DNA of 33,177 nucleotides from Oscillospiraceae bacterium. GTDB taxonomy: Bacteria > Bacillota > Clostridia > Oscillospirales > Oscillospiraceae. Positions 8,089-14,673 of this stretch are shown piece by piece (within the stretch, counting starts at the first letter, position 1; each line of letters starts with the position of its first letter). Location: NCBI GenBank assembly GCA_016286665.1, contig JAEETX010000024.1:1-33177 (forward strand), written 5' to 3'. The notes under the pieces are model-generated. The model ran no database searches and was not told where the DNA came from. It saw nothing but the letters and a program-made list of their open reading frames with translations. The translations under genes were made by a program, and so were the position numbers.

Positions 8089-8457
8089 TCAGAAAAACTT
8101 CTCGATGGCCTTCTGGAATTCCTCCACCGCCTCCATATCCCCGTCCTTGATGGCGTGGGAGATGCAGTGGCGGACATGCTCGTTCATGATCTCCTTCCCC
8201 AGGCCGGTGATGGCGCTGCGGGTGGCGGAGAGCTGGTTCAGCACGTCGGCGCAGTCCTCGTCCGCCTCGATCATCTTCTTCACATGCTGCAGGTGGCCGA
8301 TGACCCGGCTCAGGCGGTTGAGCTGCCGCTTCTTCTCCTCCGGGGAGTGGAAATGGGCATAGCTGTGGGGATGGGTATGCGCTTCTTCGTGCCCGTGGGC
8401 GTGTTCCTGCTCCTGCTCGTGCGCAGGCTCGTGTTCGTGTTCGTGCTCGTGGGCCAT
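8089..8457 (-). CDS. CsoR/RcnR-family metal-sensing repressor with His-rich N-terminus
   Basis: An all-helical repressor of the DUF156 family, 122 residues from the ATG at 8457. The fold region (about 40-122) includes RLSRVIGHLQHVKKMIEADED. The Cu(I)-type ligands are C69, H94 and C98, with exactly the spacing of C36-H61-C65 in Mycobacterium tuberculosis CsoR, which supports copper or another soft metal. Unusual is the first 37 residues: 13 histidines alternating with Glu (AHEHEHEHE, HAHGHEEAHTHPH), a likely metal-binding extension absent from typical CsoR. A GC-tract palindrome overlaps its promoter at 8506-8525, consistent with autoregulation. The gene lies 88 bp after the YitT-family gene and 32 bp before the AAA+ ATPase. 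No copper transporter or chaperone is in the window. Nickel/cobalt (RcnR-like) sensing is the main alternative. Confidence 0.88.
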   Translation of the reverse strand: MAHEHEHEHEPAHEQEQEHAHGHEEAHTHPHSYAHFHSPEEKKRQLNRLSRVIGHLQHVKKMIEADEDCADVLNQLSATRSAITGLGKEIMNEHVRHCISHAIKDGDMEAVEEFQKAIEKFF

Positions 8458-8479
8458 GGTCTCGCCCTTCCTTCCTGTC

Positions 8480-8508
8480 AGTGTACCCCACGCAGGCCGT
8501 CTCTGCAA
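8480..8508 (-). promoter_or_regulatory. Promoter of the CsoR-like/AAA+ operon
   Basis: Minus strand: TTGCAG, 17-bp spacer, TACACT, about 20 bp before the CsoR-like start codon. The -35 box overlaps the GC-tract palindrome next to it. Confidence 0.7.
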
Positions 8509-8525
8509 CCCCGGCGGGGGGATAC
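8506..8525 (-). promoter_or_regulatory. Candidate CsoR-type operator
   Basis: The minus strand reads GTATCCCCCCGCCGGGGTTG, an A/T-flanked C-tract/G-tract pseudo-palindrome resembling known CsoR operators. It covers the -35 side of the promoter, where a repressor would block RNA polymerase. The assignment rests on resemblance and position only. Confidence 0.55.
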
Positions 8526-8545
8526 TTCCGTAACCGATGGTTGCT

Positions 8546-9430
8546 TCACAGGTGCATTTTTTGGCCCGTTCCCAGCACGTCGGACACCTCGTTGACGGTG
8601 ACGAAGGCCAAGGGGTCGATCTCCCGGAGGATGGATTTGACCTGGGGGATCTGGAAACGGTTCGCCACGAAATAGACGGCGCTCTTCTCGCTGCCGGAAT
8701 AGAAGCCCCTGGCCTCCCAGCGGGTGATGCCCCGCCCGAAGCGCCCCGACAGGGCCTGGCAGACCTCCTCCGCCTTCGTGGTGATGATAATGACGCTCTT
8801 GGCCTTGTCCAGGCCCTCCACAATGAAGTCCACCACCCGGATAGCCACGCAGTAGGTAATGATGGAATAGAGAGGCAGAGTCCAGCTGCCGAAGACGCAG
8901 CCGATCACCACATAGAGGATCACATTGTAGATCATGACGAAGGTGCCCACGGTGATGCCCAGCCTGCGGGCATAGATGGAAGCCAGCACCTCGATACCGT
9001 CAATGGCCCCGCCGAAGCGCAGGGTCAGGCCGCTGCCCGCGCCGGAGATGAGCCCGCCGAAGGCGGCGCAGAGGAGCAGGTCCGTGCCTGCCACCGGGGA
9101 GGAACCCACCACGTTCACCGGCAGCACCCGGATGATGAGGAAGGAAGCTCCGGCATAGACCGCCACGGCCCAGACGGAATAGACCGTGAAAGCCGCCCCC
9201 TGCTTTTTTGCCCCAAAGAGGAAAATGGGCAGGTTCAGCACCAGCAGGAAGACGGGCAGGATCAGCCAGTCCGGCGTCACCTGCCACAGAAGCATGGAGG
9301 TGCCGGAGATGCCGCTGTCATAGAGGTTCACCGGGGCCAGAAACATGGTGACCCCCACGGCGTTGACGATGCCCGCTCCCAGAAGGGCCAGCAGGTTCAG
9401 GGGCTTCACTTGTCTCAGGAGCTTTTTCAC
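8546..9430 (-). CDS. YitT-family membrane protein (DUF161/DUF2179)
   Basis: A 294-residue integral membrane protein of the YitT family, whose substrate is not established. It starts at a GTG (9430; KKLLRQVKPLNLLALLGAGI). About five hydrophobic helices fill residues 10-200, including the family stretch IVNAVGVTMFLAPVNLYDSG and the glycine-rich FGGLISGAGSGLTLRFGGAIDGIEVLA. A soluble C-terminal DUF2179 domain follows (about 205-290; SVIIITTKAEEVCQAL, EIDPLAFVTVNEVSDVLG), a ferredoxin-like fold. It lies 27 bp downstream of the zinc-ribbon/acidic-tail gene and is probably in the same transcript. Confidence 0.92.
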   Translation of the reverse strand: MKKLLRQVKPLNLLALLGAGIVNAVGVTMFLAPVNLYDSGISGTSMLLWQVTPDWLILPVFLLVLNLPIFLFGAKKQGAAFTVYSVWAVAVYAGASFLIIRVLPVNVVGSSPVAGTDLLLCAAFGGLISGAGSGLTLRFGGAIDGIEVLASIYARRLGITVGTFVMIYNVILYVVIGCVFGSWTLPLYSIITYCVAIRVVDFIVEGLDKAKSVIIITTKAEEVCQALSGRFGRGITRWEARGFYSGSEKSAVYFVANRFQIPQVKSILREIDPLAFVTVNEVSDVLGTGQKMHL

Positions 9431-9457
9431 TGCGCTGCCTTTCCGGCACAGCGGCCT

Positions 9458-10273
9458 TTACCAGTCGGAATCCCAGTCCGTGTCGCCGCTGTCCCAGTCG
9501 TCGTAATCATAATCGTCATCGTCCCAGTCCCAGTCGTCATCGTCGGAATCCTGGATCGTCTCCCAGGCCTCGGACCCGGTGAAATCGCTGCTGCCCCAGT
9601 CCTCGTCGTAGCTGTCGCCCACATAGTAGCTGCCGTAATCCTCCGCGGGGAAGGAATCCACCGTCGTCCAGTCGCTGAAATCGGAATCCACATACCAGGA
9701 GGAACCGTAGCGGTAAAACAGCCGCTCCCCCAGGCGGTAGTAGCCGTCCTTCCGGTGGCCCAGCTTTCCGCCGACCAGCTGGAACAGCAGATACAGCAGG
9801 ATGACGGCGACGATCAGGAAGGTGTAGCTGCTGCGGGTTTTTTGCCGCGCGCTGCTTGCCCGCGTGACGCCGCCCCGCTCCCTGCCGGGGGCTCCGGCGC
9901 GGAGGCGGTGCTCCTCCAGGAGCTTCAGATACAGCTCGTTGACGGCGTAGGCCTCGTCCGGCCCGTCGTAGCGCACGGCCCGGCTGCCGTCGGACTTGTT
10001 CTTATAGACGATGAAGCGGTCCCCCTCCCGGTAGATGCCGAAGGCCCTGGGGGAGGGCTCGTTGACGCCGATAAAAAAGCGCATCTTCTCCAGGGGCATG
10101 CCCTTGGAAGCGCAGAAGGCCTGCAGTTCCTCGATGGTCCGGGGCTTCCGGGTCCCGGTCCCTGTTTCGCCGCCGGGGCGATACCCCGGGTTCGGCGCGC
10201 CGCAGGAGGGGCAGATCTCGTCCTCCGGCGCCATCACCGTGCCGCAGTAGGCGCAGTTTCTTTCGTTAGCCAT
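9458..10273 (-). CDS. Zinc-ribbon membrane protein with acidic Asp/Trp/Tyr tail
   Basis: No named family is recognised. From the ATG at 10273 (AGGGAGG upstream) the product has 271 residues in four parts: an N-terminal zinc ribbon (C7, C10, C21, C24: CAYCGTVMAPEDEICPSCG); a soluble region to about 140; one membrane helix near 150-172 (TFLIVAVILLYLLFQLVGG); and a C-terminal tail of roughly 100 residues that becomes almost entirely Asp, Trp, Tyr and Ser (DDDDWDWDDDDYDYDDW near the end). The tail would sit across the membrane from the zinc ribbon. Such acidity could bind cations or cell-wall components, which is inference. A promoter lies at 10304-10332; YitT follows 27 bp later. Confidence 0.8.
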   Translation of the reverse strand: MANERNCAYCGTVMAPEDEICPSCGAPNPGYRPGGETGTGTRKPRTIEELQAFCASKGMPLEKMRFFIGVNEPSPRAFGIYREGDRFIVYKNKSDGSRAVRYDGPDEAYAVNELYLKLLEEHRLRAGAPGRERGGVTRASSARQKTRSSYTFLIVAVILLYLLFQLVGGKLGHRKDGYYRLGERLFYRYGSSWYVDSDFSDWTTVDSFPAEDYGSYYVGDSYDEDWGSSDFTGSEAWETIQDSDDDDWDWDDDDYDYDDWDSGDTDWDSDW

Positions 10274-10303
10274 GCGCAGCCTCCCTTTGTTTCTTATTGG
10301 ATG

Positions 10304-10332
10304 ATCATACCATGTTCTCCCGCAAAAGGCAA
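10304..10332 (-). promoter_or_regulatory. Promoter of the zinc-ribbon/YitT operon
   Basis: Minus strand: TTGCCT, 17-bp spacer, TATGAT, about 31 bp before the ATG at 10273. Confidence 0.65.
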
Positions 10333-10369
10333 GAAAAGGGCCCGCTGCACCTGAGCGAACCCTTTTCTT
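10331..10369 (-). terminator. Hairpin between convergently stacked minus-strand units
   Basis: AAGAAAAGGG pairs with CCCTTTTCTT around a 19-nt loop. On the minus strand the right arm runs on into GCCTTTTG, so it can act as a terminator for transcription arriving from the right. It abuts the next promoter. Confidence 0.6.
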
Positions 10370-10548
10370 CCATTTCTTTCGGTCCCGGTCAGCAGACAAG
10401 TCCGCCGTGGATCATTGCGCCGATTCCTTCGGATCAGCCCTGCGGAAGTTTCTTGCCCGTTCCGGCAGAGACGTCGTCTATGACGTTATATCGTTTTTCG
10501 TTGTCTCATGCCCTGCTGTTTTTGTCAATTCACACAGCGCTCATTGCA
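10370..10548. other. Intergenic stretch with no recognisable gene
   Basis: Between the two hairpins at 10331-10369 and 10549-10590 there is no reading frame with a ribosome binding site and no promoter or repeat that can be supported. Short frames here look random. Confidence 0.5.
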
Positions 10549-10590
10549 AAGAAATGGCACTGAGGGAGTCTCCCTGCAGTACCATTTCTT
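10549..10590 (-). terminator. Terminator of the zinc-ribbon protein gene at 10603-11220
   Basis: AAGAAATGG pairs with CCATTTCTT, extended inward by ACTG/CAGT and AGGGA/TCCCT around a GAC loop, a nearly perfect stem of about 18 bp that begins 12 bp after the stop. The minus-strand right arm is T-rich (CATTTCTTTG). Confidence 0.75.
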
Positions 10591-10602
10591 ATCTTTATGG
10601 CT

Positions 10603-11220
10603 TTATTCCGGTCTTCTCGCGCCGCAGCCGGCGCAGAAATTGCCGCCGTTGCCCGTCTGGCCGCAGTTCGGACAGGTCCACTCCCCCTCCTTCCGGGGCC
10701 TGGGAGACCCGCATTCGGGGCAGAATCGGCCGGTATTCCCTGCCGCACCGCACTTCGGGCAGGTCCAGGCTTCCGGCGCCGGGGCGGCCTTCGGGGGCTG
10801 AGGCGTATGGAAGTCGCCGCCCGCCATGCCGGAGGCCCGGTTCTGCTGCTGCGCCGCCAGGGCGCTCAGGTCGAAGCCGAGCATGGTCGGTGTGGGGTGT
10901 TCCTTCGCGTACGCCTTCAGGTCCCGCTCGAAGCGTTCCATGGAAGGGCCGTCCGTCATGGGATGGGCGTTCACGTAATCGATCCCCCTCCAGTAGTCCC
11001 TCCGAACGGCTTCGCTCAGGGTTTCGCTGCCCACCCGGCGATGCTCCCCCTTTTCCTGATCTTCCAGATACACGGCGGCCTGCACGTCCCGACGGTAGCC
11101 TTCCGGCCAGTCGGGAAACAGCAGATGATAATACGATCCCGCGTAATAATGGCGATAGGAGTTGTCCAAAAGGGGGTCGCCCTCCCGAATGAGGTCGGGG
11201 AAGTCCCGGACGGTTGCCAT
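10603..11220 (-). CDS. Double zinc-ribbon C-terminal protein, function unknown
   Basis: A 205-residue soluble protein from the ATG at 11220 (MATVRDFPDLIREGDPLL). The first ~140 residues match no family I recognise (for example YRHYYAGSYYHLLFPDWP). The C-terminus holds two zinc ribbons, each with two CxxC pairs: TCPKCG...FCPECG and TCPNCG...FCAGCG, joined to the front by an Ala/Pro linker. No strong ribosome binding site precedes this ATG. The frame stays open to another ATG at 11343, but that stretch overlaps an intergenic repeat and is probably not coding. The gene lies downstream of ppdK and ends at a terminator. Confidence 0.78.
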   Translation of the reverse strand: MATVRDFPDLIREGDPLLDNSYRHYYAGSYYHLLFPDWPEGYRRDVQAAVYLEDQEKGEHRRVGSETLSEAVRRDYWRGIDYVNAHPMTDGPSMERFERDLKAYAKEHPTPTMLGFDLSALAAQQQNRASGMAGGDFHTPQPPKAAPAPEAWTCPKCGAAGNTGRFCPECGSPRPRKEGEWTCPNCGQTGNGGNFCAGCGARRPE

Positions 11221-11306
11221 TATGGCAACACCGCACAATTCTGGTGCGCAGATTGCGCAGTCAGAATTTTCGTCAGATTGTCTGAAAATCGCGGGGAATA
11301 CTTCCT

Positions 11307-11366
11307 GTATTGGCCAAGATTTTCGGGCAATATGACGGAACATGATGCAAGCAAGATGTGTGCCGA
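11307..11366. repeat. Intergenic repeat, copy 1 (partner at 18306-18365)
   Basis: By eye 47 of 60 bases match 18306-18365 with no gaps; the best core is GATTTTCGG...CAATATGA. This copy lies 20 bp past the ppdK stop, and the other is about 23 bp past the birA stop, in the same orientation relative to the gene. Confidence 0.6.
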
Positions 11367-11385
11367 GAACTAACGCGGTGTTGCC

Positions 11386-14274
11386 TTATTTGTTCCGCGT
11401 CTCGCCGTAGGTCTTCTTGGCTTCCTCCCAGCCCGCCAGCAGGCCCTTGAAGCCGGCGGAGACCACGTCCTTCAATTCGCCGGTGGCCCCTGCCGCCAGG
11501 TAGGACAGCTGCTCCGCCGCCTCCTTGAGGGCGGCCTTGGCGGCTTCCACCTTCTCATCCACCTGCTCCTTGGCTTTGCGGGCCGTTTCCGCCGCCTTTT
11601 CTTCGGCCTCCGCCGTCCGATCTTTTGCCTCCGCCTTCTTGTCCTTCTCCTCGGCGATGGCGGCCTGGGCGGCGGCCAGGCGGGCGATGGGCACCCGGAA
11701 GGGGCTGCAGGAAACGTAGTCCAGGCCCACCTTATGGCAGAAGGCCACGCTGGTAGGCTCGCCGCCGTGCTCGCCGCAGATACCCATGTGGATGTCGGGT
11801 CTCGTCTCGTGTCCCAGCTTCACCGCCATCTGCACCAGCTTGCCCACGCCGGTCTGGTCCAGCTTGGCGAAGGGGTCGTTCTCGTAAATCTTCGTATCGT
11901 AGTAGGAGCCCAGGAATTTGGCCGCGTCGTCCCGGCTGAAGCCGAAGGTCATCTGGGTCAGGTCGTTGGTACCGAAGGAGAAGAACTCCGCTTCCCTGGC
12001 GATCTGGTCGGCGGTGAGGGCGGCCCTGGGGATTTCGATCATGGTGCCCACCTTGTATTTCAGGCTGACGCCCGCCGCGGCGATCTCCTCATCGGCGGTC
12101 TTCACCACCACGTCCTTCACGTATTTCAGCTCCTTGACCTCGCCCACCAGGGGGATCATGATCTCGGGCACCAGGGTCCATTCCGGATGCCTGGCCTGCA
12201 CGTTGAGGGCGGCGCGAATGACGGCGCGGGTCTGCATGACGGCGATCTCCGGATAGGTGACGGCCAGGCGGCAGCCGCGGTGGCCCATCATGGGATTGAA
12301 CTCATGGAGGTCGTTGATGATCTCCTTCACCTGCTCCACGGTCTTGCCCACGGTATCCGCCAGAAGCTCGATCTCCTCCTCGGTATTGGGCACGAACTCA
12401 TGGAGCGGGGGATCCAGGAAGCGGATGGTGACGGGGTCGCCCTCCATGGCTTCATACAGCGCCTCGAAATCGCTCTGCTGCATGGGCTGGATCTTCGCCA
12501 GGGCAGCCTCCCGCGCCTCCAGGGTGTCGGCGCAGATCATCTCCCGGAAGGCGGCGATGCGGTCCGGCTCAAAGAACATGTGCTCCGTGCGGCACAGGCC
12601 GATGCCCTGTGCGCCCAGCTCGCGGGCCTTTTTGGCGTCCCTTGGGGTGTCGGCGTTGGTGCGGACCTGGAGGCGGCGGTATTTATCCGCCCAGGCCATG
12701 ATCCGCCCGAAGTAGCCGGAGATGGAGGCGTCCACCGTGGGGATCACCCCGTCGTAGACGTTGCCGGTGGCGCCGTCGATGCTGATGATGTCCCCCTCGG
12801 CGAAGGTCTTGCCGCCCAGGACGAAACGCTTGCTGGCCTCGTCCATGCGGATGTCGCCGCAGCCGGAGACGCAGCACTCGCCCATGCCGCGCGCCACCAC
12901 GGCGGCGTGAGAGGTCATGCCGCCCCGCTCGGTGAGGATGCCCTGGGCGGCCTTCATGCCGGTGATGTCCTCCGGGCTGGTCTCCCGGCGGACCAGGATC
13001 ACCTTTTCGCCCCGCTTGTTCCACTCCACGGCGTCCTCGGCGGTGAAGACCACCTTGCCGCTGGCAGCGCCGGGGCTGGCCCCCAGGCCCTTGCCGATGG
13101 GCTTCGCCGCTTTCAGGGCCGCCGCGTCGAACTGGGGATGGAGCAGGGTGTCCAGGTTGCGGGGCTCGATCATGCTGACGGCGGTCTTCTCGTCGATCAT
13201 GCCCTCGTCCACCAGGTCGCAGGCGATCTTCAATGCCGCCTGGGCGGTGCGCTTGCCGTTGCGGGTCTGGAGCATATAGAGCTTGCCGTTCTCCACGGTG
13301 AACTCCATGTCCTGCATATCCCGGTAGTGATCCTCCAGGGTATGGCATACCTGCACGAACTGGCTGTAGGCCTCGGGGAAGAGCTCCGCCATCTGGGCGA
13401 TGGGCATGGGGGTACGCACGCCGGCCACCACATCCTCGCCCTGGGCGTTGGTGAGGAATTCGCCCATGAGCTTCTTCTCGCCGGTGGCGGGGTCGCGGGT
13501 GAAGGCCACACCGGTGCCGGAGTTGTCGTTGAGGTTGCCGAAGACCATGGGCATCACGTTGACGGCGGTGCCCCAGGAATAGGGGATATCGTTGTCCCGG
13601 CGGTAAACGTTGGCACGGGGGTTATCCCAGCTGCGGAACACGGCCCGGATGGCCTCGTACAGCTGCACCTTGGGGTCGGAGGGGAAATCCTGACCGATCT
13701 GCTTCTTGTATTCCGCCTTGAACTGCTCCGCCAGCTCCTTCAGGTCGGCGGCGGAGAGCTCCACGTCATAGGTGACGCCCTTGCGCTCCTTCATTTCGTC
13801 GATGAGCTGCTCGAAATACTTCTTGCCCACCTCCATGACCACGTCGGAGAACATCTGGATGAAGCGGCGATAGGAGTCGTAGACGAAGCGCTCGAACTTG
13901 GGGTCCGGGTTCCCGGCGATCATGGCCGCCACCACCTCGTCGTTGAGGCCCAGGTTCAGGATCGTGTCCATCATGCCGGGCATGGAGGCCCTTGCGCCGG
14001 AACGGACGGAGACCAGCAGGGGGTTCACCTTGTCGCCGAACTTCTTGCCGTTCATTTCCTCCATCTTCGAGACATTCTGCATGATCTCGTCCATAATGTC
14101 GTCGGCGATCTTCCGCCCGTCGTCATAATAGCGGGTGCAGGCCTCCGTGGTGATGGTGAAGCCCTGGGGCACGGGCAGGCCGATGTTGGTCATTTCCGCC
14201 AGGTTGGCGCCCTTGCCGCCCAGCAGCTCCCGCATTTTCGCGTTTCCCTCGCTGAACAGGTAGACATATTTCAT
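11386..14274 (-). CDS. ppdK: Pyruvate, phosphate dikinase with coiled-coil C-terminal extension
   Basis: PPDK interconverts pyruvate + ATP + Pi and phosphoenolpyruvate + AMP + PPi, a glycolytic/gluconeogenic step in many anaerobes. The order is classical: an N-terminal ATP-grasp domain (LLGGKGANLAEMTNIGLPVPQGF; SVRSGARASMPGMMDTILNLG), the swivelling phosphohistidine domain (GGMTSHAAVVARGMGECCVSG, His near 456) and the C-terminal TIM barrel (ICRTEHMFFE-type GLCRTEHMF; GICGEHGGEP, catalytic Cys near 831). The usual length is about 875; this one is 962. The extra ~90 residues after ARLAAAQAAIAEEK are Ala/Lys/Glu-rich and coiled-coil-like, then end in a short hydrophobic-polar stretch. The ATG at 14274 has GGGAG upstream, and a TATAAT box lies at 14350-14355. 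Confidence 0.96.
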   Translation of the reverse strand: MKYVYLFSEGNAKMRELLGGKGANLAEMTNIGLPVPQGFTITTEACTRYYDDGRKIADDIMDEIMQNVSKMEEMNGKKFGDKVNPLLVSVRSGARASMPGMMDTILNLGLNDEVVAAMIAGNPDPKFERFVYDSYRRFIQMFSDVVMEVGKKYFEQLIDEMKERKGVTYDVELSAADLKELAEQFKAEYKKQIGQDFPSDPKVQLYEAIRAVFRSWDNPRANVYRRDNDIPYSWGTAVNVMPMVFGNLNDNSGTGVAFTRDPATGEKKLMGEFLTNAQGEDVVAGVRTPMPIAQMAELFPEAYSQFVQVCHTLEDHYRDMQDMEFTVENGKLYMLQTRNGKRTAQAALKIACDLVDEGMIDEKTAVSMIEPRNLDTLLHPQFDAAALKAAKPIGKGLGASPGAASGKVVFTAEDAVEWNKRGEKVILVRRETSPEDITGMKAAQGILTERGGMTSHAAVVARGMGECCVSGCGDIRMDEASKRFVLGGKTFAEGDIISIDGATGNVYDGVIPTVDASISGYFGRIMAWADKYRRLQVRTNADTPRDAKKARELGAQGIGLCRTEHMFFEPDRIAAFREMICADTLEAREAALAKIQPMQQSDFEALYEAMEGDPVTIRFLDPPLHEFVPNTEEEIELLADTVGKTVEQVKEIINDLHEFNPMMGHRGCRLAVTYPEIAVMQTRAVIRAALNVQARHPEWTLVPEIMIPLVGEVKELKYVKDVVVKTADEEIAAAGVSLKYKVGTMIEIPRAALTADQIAREAEFFSFGTNDLTQMTFGFSRDDAAKFLGSYYDTKIYENDPFAKLDQTGVGKLVQMAVKLGHETRPDIHMGICGEHGGEPTSVAFCHKVGLDYVSCSPFRVPIARLAAAQAAIAEEKDKKAEAKDRTAEAEEKAAETARKAKEQVDEKVEAAKAALKEAAEQLSYLAAGATGELKDVVSAGFKGLLAGWEEAKKTYGETRNK

Positions 14275-14349
14275 TTTGCCGCGATCTCCCTTCGATGATA
14301 TCGTTTTCCCCGGCCGGAACAGACCGGAGGCAGAAACCTTATCTTTAGG

Positions 14350-14355
14350 ATTATA
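14350..14355 (-). promoter_or_regulatory. -10 box of ppdK promoter
   Basis: A perfect TATAAT on the minus strand about 75 bp before ppdK. No good -35 is seen; a large imperfect hairpin (14360-14396, GGGATTT...AAATCCC) occupies that position and may be regulatory. Confidence 0.5.
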
Positions 14356-14422
14356 CCATGGGATTTCAAAAAGAAAACCTCTTTTTCAAAAATCCCGGCG
14401 GATCACCGGCTGTTAACGAGAA

Positions 14423-14548
14423 CCCGCCCGGCGCAGCGCCGGGCGGGCCACGCTGTCGACAACGTGTCGACAGCGTGAGAGCAAAATCAGAAATGTATTC
14501 TGATTTTGCAAAAATCTCATGTGAAGGGGGCCTCTCCGCCCCCTTCAC
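14423..14548. repeat. Array of four perfect hairpins
   Basis: Back-to-back inverted repeats: 14423-14447 (CCCGCCCGGCG, 3-nt loop), 14449-14477 (CACGCTGTCGACA, 3-nt loop), 14481-14509 (GCAAAATCAGAA, 5-nt loop) and 14521-14548 (GTGAAGGGGG, 8-nt loop). Arms match without a mismatch. Together they fill the gap between prs-like and ppdK genes. The first has almost the same sequence as the hairpin at 14598-14626. Confidence 0.85.
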
Positions 14549-14626
14549 AAATCCCCCATGCATGTCGAACCTCTGCCGATAGGTTTGTCTGCAGTCAGAC
14601 CCGCCCGGCGCAACGCCGGGCGGGTC
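14521..14626 (+). repeat. Composite hairpin-core-hairpin element, copy 1
   Basis: A GAAGGGGG-type hairpin, then a 44-nt core at 14553-14596 beginning CCCCCATGCATGTCGAACC, then the perfect hairpin GACCCGCCCGGCG/CGCCGGGCGGGTC (14598-14626). The core recurs at 32939-32982 with two mismatches, and there too hairpins flank it. Here it lies 3' of the prs-like gene in opposite orientation to it. Confidence 0.8.
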
Positions 14627-14673
14627 TTCGTTATACGGTGCGTTCTGATTTTCCCCTGCCAGTTTGCTTCTGT

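Noticed and set aside
11221-11343. N-terminal extension of the zinc-ribbon protein from an ATG at 11343
   Set aside because: The stretch overlaps the intergenic repeat shared with 18306-18365, so its apparent coding is probably accidental.
11734-14298. An 854-residue open frame opposite ppdK
   Set aside because: Same cause; His/Gly/Leu-rich translation without family motifs, fully covered by ppdK.
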